Source: Natribaculum breve
GTDB taxonomy: Archaea; Halobacteriota; Halobacteria; Halobacteriales; Natrialbaceae
Direction: 5' to 3'
NCBI RefSeq assembly: GCF_023008585.1
Contig: NZ_CP095390.1
Location: forward strand, 186,001-250,000
DNA: 64,000 nt
Positions 56,719 to 64,000 of this stretch are shown here, one piece after another. Each line of letters begins with the position of its first letter. Within the stretch, counting starts at the first letter, position 1. Made by a program: the position numbers and the translations under genes. Below the pieces are notes generated by a model. It worked only from the letters and a program-made list of their open reading frames with translations, had not been told where the DNA came from and searched no databases.

Positions 56719-57855
56719 TCAGGGCCGCTCGAACACCGTCGCGACGCCCTGACCGAACCCGACGCACATCGTCGCCAGGCCGTACTGGCCGTCGCGGCGC
56801 TCGAGTTCGTGCAGCAGCGTCGTCGCGATGCGCGCACCGGAACAGCCGAGCGGGTGGCCGAGCGCGATCGCGCCGCCGTTGACGTTCAGTTTCTCGTCGT
56901 CGAAGCCGAGTTCACGCTTGCAGTAGAGACTCTGGGAGGCGAAGGCCTCGTTGAGTTCGACGAGGTCGAGGTCGTCGACGGTGAGGTCGGTCCCCTCGAG
57001 TGCGTTCCGCGTGGCCGGGACGGGGCCGATGCCCATCACCGTGGGGTCGACGCCGGCGACGCCGCGGGAGCGAACGCGGGCGAGTACGTCCAGGTCGCGT
57101 TCTTCGGCGTACTCGGCGCTGGTCACGAGGAGACCGGCCGCGCCGTCGGTCAGCGGCGAGGCGTTCCCGGGCGTGACGGTCGCCGCGTCGTCGTCGGCGA
57201 AGACGGTGGGGAGGGAGGCGAGGGTCTCGAGGTCGGTGTCCTCCCGGGGTCCTTCGTCGCGGTCGACGACGCCGTCCTCTGTTTCGACGGGGACGACCTC
57301 GTCGTCGAACCGGCCCGACTCCCAGGCGTCGATCGCGCGTTCGTGCGAGCGCAGCGCGAACTCGTCCTGTTCCTCGCGGCCGACGTCGTACTTCCGGGCG
57401 ACGCGCTCGGCCGTCACACCCATCGGGAGGGCGTCGGGGTCGTAGCGTTCCTCGATGCCGGGGTGGAGCCAGTCGGAGAAGGGAATCCGGCTCATGTGTT
57501 CGACGCCCGCGACGGGGAAGACGTCGCCGTCGCCCGTCTCGATCGCGCGGGCGGCGTCGACCAGCGTCGTGAGCGAGGACCCGCAGAGTCGGGTGGTCGT
57601 CGCGCCGGGTACCGTCTCGGGGAACCCGCCCGTGAGCAGCGACTGGCGGGCGAGGTTCCGACCCTGTTCGTCTTCCTGGTTCGCACAGCCAAGTCGGAAG
57701 TCGTCCCACTCCTCGGCCGGCACGCCCGTCCGTTCCTCGAGCGCCTCGAGTACCGTGATCACGAGGTCCTCGGGGTAGGTGTCGGCGAGTCCACCGTCCT
57801 TTTTCGCCTGTGGGGTTCGCACTGCGTCGACGATTACAGCCTCGGCTTGCGTCAT
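56719..57855 (-). CDS. Acetyl-CoA C-acyltransferase (PaaJ/FadA-like thiolase)
   Basis: A thiolase of 378 residues. The nucleophile is Cys91 in [15 protein letters not shown], the His is in [16 protein letters not shown], and the second Cys in [15 protein letters not shown]. This is the classical degradative thiolase pattern (3-oxoadipyl-CoA / beta-oxidation type) and suits the last steps of phenylacetate breakdown. ATG 57855 is chosen over upstream extensions. The upstream gap 57856-58214 (359 bases) has no gene; it contains the inverted repeat CGGTAC-TCG-GTACCG (57931-57945), a possible operator. Confidence 0.93.
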   Translation of the reverse strand: MTQAEAVIVDAVRTPQAKKDGGLADTYPEDLVITVLEALEERTGVPAEEWDDFRLGCANQEDEQGRNLARQSLLTGGFPETVPGATTTRLCGSSLTTLVDAARAIETGDGDVFPVAGVEHMSRIPFSDWLHPGIEERYDPDALPMGVTAERVARKYDVGREEQDEFALRSHERAIDAWESGRFDDEVVPVETEDGVVDRDEGPREDTDLETLASLPTVFADDDAATVTPGNASPLTDGAAGLLVTSAEYAEERDLDVLARVRSRGVAGVDPTVMGIGPVPATRNALEGTDLTVDDLDLVELNEAFASQSLYCKRELGFDDEKLNVNGGAIALGHPLGCSGARIATTLLHELERRDGQYGLATMCVGFGQGVATVFERP

Positions 57856-57930
57856 CACGAGGTAGGTCGAACGGTTCGGGGTTAAGCCTTCGGCTCTGAC
57901 CGTGTGACGCTGGAGCTGCTGGCACGCTCG

Positions 57931-57945
57931 CGGTACTCGGTACCG
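57931..57945. promoter_or_regulatory. 15-bp palindrome upstream of the thiolase gene
   Basis: CGGTAC and GTACCG around TCG, 76 bases before the thiolase start. It lies in the divergent gap shared with the second azlC gene, so it could regulate either. Confidence 0.3.
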
Positions 57946-58214
57946 ATTCACTATCGTATGAAAGTTCGATATGGTTTTGAATCGCACGTGGCGAGGTTGA
58001 CGCAGGCAACACCCACGAGTGGGAGAGCCACACCAACGACGATCTCTGCAACCCTGCGCGGATGTCGACGCCCGCCTGTCGGAGTTCGTCTCGACCCCAT
58101 CATGACCGCGATAGATACCGCATCGACGTGGCCGTCGGTCTCGTCGATTCCACCAGTCGTACCGCTCTCGAACGCGTGCCGTACCGCCGACTGCCGGAAA
58201 CTCTCCGTCGAACG

Positions 58215-58913
58215 ATGACTGAAGACTTCAAAGCGGGTGCCCGCGACTCCATCGGGGTCTTGCTCGGTCTCGTCCCGTTCGCACTCGTCTTCGGGATCGC
58301 CGCGGACAGTGCGGGGCTGTCGACGATCCAGACGGTGGTGATGTCCGCGGGTATCTTCGCCGGCACCGCACAGCTCGTCACCGTCGAGTTGATCGCTGCG
58401 AACGCGGGACTCGCGATCATCGTCGTCACCGGGATCGTGATCAACCTGCGGATGCTCATGTACTCGGCGTCGATCGCGCCACACTTCACCGAGTACGGAC
58501 AGCGCACGCGTGCCGTTCTCGCGTACTTCCTCACCGACCACGTCTACGCGATGTCGATCGCCGAGTACGCCGAGGAAGCCCGGAGCCGGAACAAGCGGCT
58601 GTACTACCTCGGACTCGGCGTGAGCATCTGGCTCGTCTGGGTCGCCACGACGGTCGTCGGCTACGTCCTCGGCGCCGGCATTCCGGACTCGTTGAACCTC
58701 ATGTTCGCGATCCCGCTGGTCTTCCTCGCGATTCTGGTTCCGGCGATCGAGGACGCCCCGCAGGTCGTCGCCGCGCTCGCGAGCGCAGTCGTCGCGATAG
58801 CCGCGGCGTACGCCGTCGCCGAGTTCGGCCTGCCACAGGGGCTCGATCTGCTGATCGCGGCAGCCGTCGGGATCGTCGCTGGCGTGACCGCCGAGGAGGT
58901 GACGGCCCGATGA
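58215..58913 (+). CDS. azlC: AzlC-type branched-chain amino acid exporter, large subunit (second copy)
   Basis: A membrane protein of 232 residues. MTEDFKAGARDSIGVLLGLVPFALVFG, SAGIFAGTAQLVTVELIAANAGLAIIVVTGIVINLRMLMYSASIAPHF and YFLTDHVYAMSIAEY follow the AzlC plan. It lacks the long charged tail of the first copy (3700-4467) and is clearly divergent, so the two exporters probably serve different compounds. The frame upstream of ATG 58215 is Arg-rich and non-coding in style. It overlaps azlD by four bases. Confidence 0.9.
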   Translation: MTEDFKAGARDSIGVLLGLVPFALVFGIAADSAGLSTIQTVVMSAGIFAGTAQLVTVELIAANAGLAIIVVTGIVINLRMLMYSASIAPHFTEYGQRTRAVLAYFLTDHVYAMSIAEYAEEARSRNKRLYYLGLGVSIWLVWVATTVVGYVLGAGIPDSLNLMFAIPLVFLAILVPAIEDAPQVVAALASAVVAIAAAYAVAEFGLPQGLDLLIAAAVGIVAGVTAEEVTAR

Positions 58914-59257
58914 GCGAGTACGCCGTTCTCGAGATCTGGGCTGTGATCCTCGTCATCGCCGTCGCGACCTACCTCATCCGGCTCTCGTTTATCCACCTGT
59001 TCGGCCGGATCAACCAGGTGCCACCGCGCGTCACGCTCGTTCTCAAGTTCGTGCCCGCGGCGGTGCTGGCGGCGCTGGTCGCACCCCAGCTCGTGACGCC
59101 GAGCCCGGACGTCGCCGAGATGGTCGTAGACGAGCGGCTGGCCGCCGGCATCGTCGCCGCCGCGGTGGCGTGGTGGCGCGGCGACGTCCTGGTGACGATA
59201 CTCGTCGGCATGGTCGCCCTCTGGGCGCTCCAGTTCGGTCCCGCGCTCGTCTTTTGA
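58910..59257 (+). CDS. azlD: AzlD-type small subunit (second copy)
   Basis: A hydrophobic protein of 115 residues with about four helices: LEIWAVILVIAVATYLIRLSFIHLFGRI, PPRVTLVLKFVPAAVLAALVAPQL, AAAVAWWRGDVLVTILVGMVALWAL. It starts inside the azlC stop (ATGA) and completes the exporter. No regulator gene is attached, and the following dehydrogenase has a 58-base gap. Confidence 0.9.
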   Translation: MSEYAVLEIWAVILVIAVATYLIRLSFIHLFGRINQVPPRVTLVLKFVPAAVLAALVAPQLVTPSPDVAEMVVDERLAAGIVAAAVAWWRGDVLVTILVGMVALWALQFGPALVF

Positions 59258-59315
59258 ACGGTACCGCTTCCCGAAAACGGAAACTGCTTTCACTCCCCCA
59301 CGAGATTCGTCGTGT

Positions 59316-60197
59316 ATGCACGTTGCAGTACTCGGAGCCGGTACTATGGGTCACGGCATCGCACAGGTGACCGCCATGGCCGGCCACGACGTGATCGTAC
59401 GGGACATCGAGACGGAGTACGTCGAGAACGGACTCGAGTCGATCGAGCAGAACCTCGAGGGCGGCGTCGAGCGCGACAAGGTCACTCGCGAGGAAGCCGA
59501 CGCGACGCTCGAGCGCCTCTCGGGAACGACGGACCTCGCGGAGGCGGTCGAGGGGGCAGACCTCGTCGTCGAGGCCGTCCCCGAGGACATCGACCTCAAG
59601 AAGTCGACGATGGAAGACGTCGAGGAGCTCGTCGACGACGACGCGGTCATCGCGACCAACACCTCGTCGCTGTCGGTCACGGAGATCGCGAGCGCCGCCG
59701 ACGAGGACGGGCGCGTGATCGGCCTGCACTTTTTCAACCCCGTCCACATCATGGGACTCGTCGAGATCGTCGTCGCCGAGCAGACAGACGACGAGACCCT
59801 CGAGTTCGCCCACGAGTACGTCGAGGACATCGACAAGACGCCGGTCGAAGTGACCGACTCGCCCGGCTTCGCCTCCTCGCGGCTGGGCGTCGCACTCGGC
59901 GTCGAGGCGATGCGGATGGTCGAGGAGGGCGTCGCCGACCCGCGGGACATCGACGCCGCGATGGAACTGGGCTACAACCACCCGATGGGCCCGATCGAAC
60001 TCGGCGACGTCGTCGGACTCGACGTCCGCCTCGGCATCCTCGAGTACCTGCGCGAGGAACTCGGCGAGCGGTTCAAACCGCCACAGGTTCTAAAACGGAA
60101 GGTCCGTGCGGGCAAACTGGGCAAGAAGACCGGCGAGGGCTTTTACGTCTGGGAGGACGGCGAGATCGTCGGCGTCAGCGGCGAGGGTGACGAATGA
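59316..60197 (+). CDS. 3-hydroxyacyl-CoA dehydrogenase (PaaH/Hbd type)
   Basis: An NAD-dependent enzyme of 293 residues. The Rossmann motif is VAVLGAGTMGHGIAQVTAMAGH; the catalytic pair is in GLHFFNPVHIMGLVEIV (His with the following Asn/Glu region); and the C-terminal domain has DSPGFASSRLGVALGVEAMRMVEEG and MGPIELGDVVGLDV. It oxidises 3-hydroxyacyl-CoA in beta-oxidation or phenylacetate breakdown. Its stop overlaps the hydratase start by four bases, so the two act in sequence. Confidence 0.94.
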   Translation: MHVAVLGAGTMGHGIAQVTAMAGHDVIVRDIETEYVENGLESIEQNLEGGVERDKVTREEADATLERLSGTTDLAEAVEGADLVVEAVPEDIDLKKSTMEDVEELVDDDAVIATNTSSLSVTEIASAADEDGRVIGLHFFNPVHIMGLVEIVVAEQTDDETLEFAHEYVEDIDKTPVEVTDSPGFASSRLGVALGVEAMRMVEEGVADPRDIDAAMELGYNHPMGPIELGDVVGLDVRLGILEYLREELGERFKPPQVLKRKVRAGKLGKKTGEGFYVWEDGEIVGVSGEGDE

Positions 60198-61039
60198 GTC
60201 TGCCCGACGGTCCCGTCGACGGCGCAGACGAGATCGAGGCCGTCGCCGACGACTGCGAGACGGTCCACGCGAGCGTCGGCGACCAGGTTTCGGGCGTCGC
60301 GACGGTCACGATCGACCGACCCGACGCGCGAAACGCCCTGAACGCCCAGGTCCGCGCCGAACTGAAAGACGTCGCGGCGGCGATCGAGGGAAGCGGCGTC
60401 CGCGTCGTCGTCCTCACGGGGGCAGACGAGGCGAAGGCGTTCGTCGCCGGGGCGGACGTCGGCGAGTTCCGCGACCGCGGCGCACTCGAGCAGCGAGAAA
60501 TCTCCAAACGGCCGCGCGTCTACGAGGTCGTCGACGACCTGCCCCAGCCCGTCATCGGCCGGGTCAACGGCCACGCGCTGGGCGGCGGTTGCGAACTCGC
60601 CCAGGCCTGTGACGTGCGTATCGCCCACGAGCGCGCGAAGATCGGCCAGCCCGAGATCAACCTCGGGATCATGCCCGGCGGCGGCGGCACCCAGCGGCTG
60701 TCCCGGCTGGTCGGCGAGGGCCAGGCCATGCGCCTGATCCTCTCGGGCGAACTGATCGACGCCCACGAGGCGTCCGAGATCGGCCTCGTCGACGTCGTCT
60801 GCGAGGACGACGAGGAACTCGACGACGAGGTCTACGGCCTCGCCGAGTCGATGGCCGCGAAGAGCCCGGTCGCCCTCGAGTTCGCCAAACAGGCCGTGAA
60901 GGCGAGTTCGCGGATGGATCTCGAGCAGGGCATCGAGTACGAGGCCGAACTGTTCGCACAGCTGTTTGCGACCGAGGACAAAGACGAGGGGATCGACGCG
61001 TTCTTCGAGGATCGCGAGCCGGAGTGGCAGGGCAAGTAA
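60194..61039 (+). CDS. Enoyl-CoA hydratase/isomerase (crotonase family)
   Basis: An enzyme of 281 residues. An N-terminal extension of about 30 acidic residues precedes the crotonase core (VATVTIDRPDARNALNAQVRAEL). The oxyanion hole is in AKAFVAGADVGEF; the two catalytic glutamates are in GGGCELAQACD and GQPEINLGIMPGGGGTQRL, so hydratase activity is expected. Together with the dehydrogenase and PaaJ-like thiolase this covers the lower phenylacetate route. The C-terminal helices end EDREPEWQGK. Confidence 0.93.
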   Translation: MSLPDGPVDGADEIEAVADDCETVHASVGDQVSGVATVTIDRPDARNALNAQVRAELKDVAAAIEGSGVRVVVLTGADEAKAFVAGADVGEFRDRGALEQREISKRPRVYEVVDDLPQPVIGRVNGHALGGGCELAQACDVRIAHERAKIGQPEINLGIMPGGGGTQRLSRLVGEGQAMRLILSGELIDAHEASEIGLVDVVCEDDEELDDEVYGLAESMAAKSPVALEFAKQAVKASSRMDLEQGIEYEAELFAQLFATEDKDEGIDAFFEDREPEWQGK

Positions 61040-61145
61040 TCGCGCCGTCCGGCGATCGACTCGTCTCACGATCGACGTTCGCGAACCGACGTTCGATCTG
61101 ATACTGCAGGACAAAACGGTTCATGCATCGATCGCACTCGAGACG

Positions 61146-61164
61146 CTGTCGTCACTGACGACAG
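61146..61164. terminator. 8-bp hairpin between convergent hydratase and livF genes
   Basis: CTGTCGTC-ACT-GACGACAG is perfect and followed by gacttttgt about 26 bases on. It lies in the 214-base gap between stops (61040-61253), a sensible place for a transcript-end structure. I see no gene in the gap. Confidence 0.45.
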
Positions 61165-61253
61165 TTGTCGAGACACGATCGAGTATTCACTGACTTTTGT
61201 CCGGTAGTATGAGCGGACGACGTGGCGAAAAGAGGGGGTTCCGACGGGCGAAG

Positions 61254-61973
61254 TCAGACGGAGACGCCGAGGTACCTGTCGAGCACCTCGTCGTTGTCCG
61301 CGAGGTCGTCCGACGTGCCCTCGTAAACGATCTCTCCCTGGTCGATCACGTAGTTTCGATCCGCGAGTTCGAGACAGACGTGGACGTTCTGCTCAACGAG
61401 CAAGACGGTGATGCCCTGCTCGTTGAGTTCGCGGACGACGTCCATCAGATCCTGAACGATATAGGGCGCGAGCCCTTCGGTCGGTTCGTCGAGCAAGACG
61501 AGGTCGGCACCGCCGACGAGCGCGCGGGCGATCGCGAGCATCTGCTGTTCGCCACCCGAGAGCGACGAACCGGCGTTGTCGGTCCGTTCCCGGAGGTTCT
61601 CGAACGTCTCGAGTGCCTCCGCGATCGACAGCGAGTCCGCCTCGGTGCCGCCGCCGTGGTCGGCGATCTCGAGGTTCTCCATGACGGTCAGTTCGGGGAA
61701 GATCCGCCGCTCTTCGGGTACCAGCGAGATACCGCGTTTGACCGTCTCGGTCGCTGGGAGCGTCGTGACGTCTTCGCCGCGGTAGGTGACCGAACCCGCC
61801 GTCGGGGTGACGATACCCATGATGCTGCGCAGGGTGGTCGTCTTCCCGGCCCCGTTGCGACCGACCAGCGAGACGACGTCGCCGCGATCGACCGACAGCG
61901 ACAGGTCGCGAAGCACCTTCGTCTCGCCGTATCCCGAGTCGATGCCGTCGACCGAGAGCAGCGGATCGCTCAT
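61254..61973 (-). CDS. livF: ABC transporter ATP-binding protein, LivF type
   Basis: An ATPase of 239 residues. Walker A is LVGRNGAGKTTTLRSIMG, the ABC signature LSGGEQQMLAIARAL, Walker B DLVLLDEPTEGLAP, with the LivF-style loop LVPEERRIFPELTVMENL. The Liv system imports branched-chain amino acids and, in aromatic-degrading organisms, carboxylic acids such as phenylacetate or benzoate. No periplasmic-type binding protein is in the window. Its ATG overlaps the livG stop by four bases. Confidence 0.94.
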   Translation of the reverse strand: MSDPLLSVDGIDSGYGETKVLRDLSLSVDRGDVVSLVGRNGAGKTTTLRSIMGIVTPTAGSVTYRGEDVTTLPATETVKRGISLVPEERRIFPELTVMENLEIADHGGGTEADSLSIAEALETFENLRERTDNAGSSLSGGEQQMLAIARALVGGADLVLLDEPTEGLAPYIVQDLMDVVRELNEQGITVLLVEQNVHVCLELADRNYVIDQGEIVYEGTSDDLADNDEVLDRYLGVSV

Positions 61974-62770
61974 TCGATCATCCCTCCGAGGTAGGCGTCC
62001 TGGACGTCCTGGTTCTCGGCGATTTCCTCGGGCGTTCCTTCCGCGAGGATATCGCCACGGTTCAACACGGTAATGCGGTCTGAGAGGTTCATCACGAGTT
62101 CGATGTCGTGTTCGATGAGCAACAGCGTCTGGTCGACGAGCACCTCCTCGATCAGGTCGATCGTCGCCTGGGTCTCCTCGACGCTCATGCCCGCGGTCGG
62201 TTCGTCGAACAACACCAGGTCGGGGTCGGTCGCGAGCACGACGCCGATCTCGAGGCGGCGGCGATCGCCGTACGCCAGCGCTTCCGCCTGCTCGTCGGCG
62301 ACGTCCGCAAGGCCGATCTGTTCGAGGATGCGCTCGGCGTCGGCGTTCATCGTCTCGTACCGGTCGGTCGGTTTGAAAAGCGACTCGAGGAAGGTGTACT
62401 CGTCGTCGTGAACGGCCTGGGACGCCAGCCGGACGTTTTCGCGGACGGAGAGACCGCCGAAGACGTTCGAGATCTGGAACGAGCGGCCGATCCCGCGGCG
62501 GACGCGCTCGGGCGGCGAGAGGTCCGTGATCTCTTCGCCGGCGAAGTAGATCGAGCCGTCGGTGACCGGGAGGGCACCGGAGATGAGGTTGAACAGCGTG
62601 GTCTTCCCCGCGCCGTTCGGGCCGATGATGCTCCGGAACTCCCCGCGTTCGACCTCGAGGTCGACCCGGTCGGTCGCCGTGAACTGGCCGAACTGTTTGA
62701 CGAGTCCGTCGGTCCGGAGGATCGCGTCGCCGTCGGCGTCCCGTTCCTGTCGGGGCGTTTCGACGGCCAT
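61970..62770 (-). CDS. livG: ABC transporter ATP-binding protein, LivG type
   Basis: An ATPase of 266 residues with an acidic N-terminal tail of 15 residues. Walker A is IIGPNGAGKTTLFNLISG; the LivG-specific RGIGRSFQISNVFGGLSVRENV follows; the signature region is ALAYGDRRRLEIGVVLATDP, where LSGG is altered to LAYGD as is common in LivG; and Walker B is DLVLFDEPTAGMS. It is coupled to LivF downstream and to the permease upstream by short overlaps. Confidence 0.94.
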   Translation of the reverse strand: MAVETPRQERDADGDAILRTDGLVKQFGQFTATDRVDLEVERGEFRSIIGPNGAGKTTLFNLISGALPVTDGSIYFAGEEITDLSPPERVRRGIGRSFQISNVFGGLSVRENVRLASQAVHDDEYTFLESLFKPTDRYETMNADAERILEQIGLADVADEQAEALAYGDRRRLEIGVVLATDPDLVLFDEPTAGMSVEETQATIDLIEEVLVDQTLLLIEHDIELVMNLSDRITVLNRGDILAEGTPEEIAENQDVQDAYLGGMIE

Positions 62771-64000
62771 CAGCCGTCACCTCCGAAGCCGGGATCTTCG
62801 GGCGTTGGCTCCGTTTCGGGGCTGGATCCACCCGAGAGGTACGGAACGAGCTGGGACGGCAGCGAGACGAGCCCCTGCGGGAGGAAGATCACGAAGAGGA
62901 CGAACACCGTCCCGAGCACCAGACGCCACCGGGCGGTGAAGTCCGTGAGCACGTCCTCGAGTCCGAAGAAGACGAACGAGCCGAGGATGGGGCCGTACAG
63001 CGTCCCCATACCGCCGAGAATGACCATCACGATCACCTCGCCGGAGTGGAGCCAGTGGGCGAACGACGGCGTGGCGTACCCCGTATTGAGGGTGAATAGC
63101 CCGCCAGCAAGCCCCGCGAGCGCGCCGCTGACGACGAACGCACGGCGCTTGTAGACGGTCGTCTCGTAGCCGAGGAACGTCGCCCGCTGTTCGTTCTCGC
63201 GAATCGACTTCAGAACCGAGCCGAATGGCGACTGTAACATCCGGCGCGTCAGCAAGAACGCACCGAGCAGCGCGGCCAGCGCGACGTAGTAGAACAGCAT
63301 CTGGCCGGTCAGCGCCACCGAGCCGAGGAAGATGGCGATCGAATCGAGGTCGACCCCGACGCCGGCGACGCCGTAGTACGCCGACGCGCCGAACAGTCCG
63401 TCGGAGCCGTTGGTGATCTCGAGTCGGGAGACGACGTTGTAGAACAGTTCGGCGAAGCCGAGCGTGATCATCGCGAAGTAGACGCCCGAAACCCGGATCG
63501 AGAGGAAGCCGACGAACCACGCGATTCCGGCGGAGACGAGCACCGCAAGCGCGATCGCGACGAACGCGGACTGGCTCACGTTGAGCAGGACGATCGCGAC
63601 CGCGTACGCACCGGTGCCGTAGAACAGCGCGTGACCGAGCGACACCAGCCCGGTGTAGCCCATCACGAAGTCCAGGCTGAGCGCGAACAGTCCCCAGATG
63701 AGGATCTCGATCACGAGCGAGACGACGTACGGCGAGTAGAGCGTTCCCACCCCGAGCGGAACGAGCGCGAGCAATCCGACCATGGCGATCGCCAGCCTGG
63801 TCCGCGTCTGTGAGTCGAGGACGCCACCGGTGCCGGTGAGCAGTTCGCCGCCGTCGTCGTCGTGCGCTTCGGAGCCGAACAGCCCCTGGGGTCGGATCAG
63901 CAGAATGCCGATCATCAACAGGAAGATGACCAGTCCCTCGAGGATCGGCACGTGGGTTCGCAGGACCGTCTGGATGATCCCGACGAGGAGTCCGGCGACG
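62770..64000 (-). CDS. livM: ABC transporter permease, apparent LivH-LivM fusion, 5' end outside the window
   Basis: The frame is open from the stop at 62770 to the window edge (about 409 residues visible). The C-terminal 340 residues are a complete LivM permease (LSLDFVMGYTGLVSLGHALFYGTGAYAVA; SVLKSIRENEQRATFLGYET; GALAGLAGGLFTLNTGYA; VMVILGGMGTLYGPILGSF). Upstream in the same frame, GLLVGIIQTVLRTHVPILEG and FLLMIGILLIRPQGLFGSE look like the C-terminus of a LivH permease, followed by an acidic linker. No stop separates them. Either LivH and LivM are fused, or LivM begins at an internal start within this stretch. Confidence 0.88.
   Translation of the reverse strand, partial: VAGLLVGIIQTVLRTHVPILEGLVIFLLMIGILLIRPQGLFGSEAHDDDGGELLTGTGGVLDSQTRTRLAIAMVGLLALVPLGVGTLYSPYVVSLVIEILIWGLFALSLDFVMGYTGLVSLGHALFYGTGAYAVAIVLLNVSQSAFVAIALAVLVSAGIAWFVGFLSIRVSGVYFAMITLGFAELFYNVVSRLEITNGSDGLFGASAYYGVAGVGVDLDSIAIFLGSVALTGQMLFYYVALAALLGAFLLTRRMLQSPFGSVLKSIRENEQRATFLGYETTVYKRRAFVVSGALAGLAGGLFTLNTGYATPSFAHWLHSGEVIVMVILGGMGTLYGPILGSFVFFGLEDVLTDFTARWRLVLGTVFVLFVIFLPQGLVSLPSQLVPYLSGGSSPETEPTPEDPGFGGDG

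Noticed and set aside
1..64000. tRNA, rRNA, CRISPR arrays, intact insertion sequences or replication origins.
   Set aside because: I saw no cloverleaf, rRNA signature, regularly spaced repeats, transposase or orc1/cdc6-linked repeat cluster; short RNAs cannot be excluded without a covariance search.

Overview
The window is 64 kb of a haloarchaeal chromosome. It is GC-rich, its proteins are strongly acidic (Asp/Glu-rich), GTG starts and 1-11 base gene overlaps are common, and many genes have an A/T-rich TATA element about 26-30 bases before the start codon, the layout of leaderless haloarchaeal transcripts. The gene content (RdfA with an archaea-specific SMC-related protein, HemAT, F420 enzymes, DUF35-type proteins) also points to Halobacteria. 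The style resembles Natrialba/Natrinema relatives, but I cannot fix the genus. I saw no rRNA, tRNA, CRISPR array or intact transposase.

Layout. 0-7.4 kb: a cut-off unknown gene, a site-2-type membrane protease with CBS domains, four universal stress proteins, an AzlCD exporter pair, a cyclase-family hydrolase, a hairpin element and MsrA. 7.4-17.3 kb: a redox and sulfur region with a CoA-disulfide-reductase-type flavoprotein, a HemAT transducer, DsrE-like protein, TusA, a rhodanese/metallo-beta-lactamase fusion, two YeeE/YedE subunits, a PiT-family permease, a 49-residue membrane protein, a TauE/SafE permease and a small winged-helix regulator. 17.5-28 kb: a UbiD decarboxylase with a divergent UbiD-like partner, then acyl-CoA synthetase, acyl-CoA dehydrogenase, a biotin-dependent acyl-CoA carboxylase (alpha with BCCP; beta with an extra N-terminal domain) and a MaoC hydratase. 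28.5-33.5 kb: a methyltransferase, an amidohydrolase, a stress protein, and divergent rdfA and SMC-related genes.

33.8-44.4 kb is a mixed catabolic block: IclR regulator, VOC and EthD proteins, a thiamine-diphosphate enzyme, an NAD-dependent epimerase/dehydrogenase, copper amine oxidase, a Rid protein, an M24 peptidase homologue, two hotdog thioesterases and a luciferase-like F420 enzyme. 44.5-61 kb is a phenylacetate island: aldehyde dehydrogenase, two phenylacetate-CoA ligases, an F420:NADP oxidoreductase, the paaABCD epoxidase operon with a detached PaaD zinc ribbon, a Bat-type regulator, a PaaI thioesterase, a thiolase with an HMG-CoA-synthase-like/DUF35 partner, a PaaJ-like thiolase, a second AzlCD pair, 3-hydroxyacyl-CoA dehydrogenase and enoyl-CoA hydratase. 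The window ends in a Liv-type ABC transporter whose permease appears to be a LivH-LivM fusion.

How it fits together. An aromatic amine could be oxidised by the amine oxidase and aldehyde dehydrogenase, activated by PaaK, epoxidised by PaaABC, and finished by hydratase, dehydrogenase and thiolase. No paaE reductase or paaZ hydrolase was recognised. The sulfur region looks like import and intracellular handling of thiosulfate or persulfide sulfur under a cysteine-containing regulator. The most unusual signals are a family of tandem hairpins inserted in frame in several genes, several fusions, a 103-base identical stretch in the two paaK genes, and enzyme homologues lacking canonical catalytic residues.
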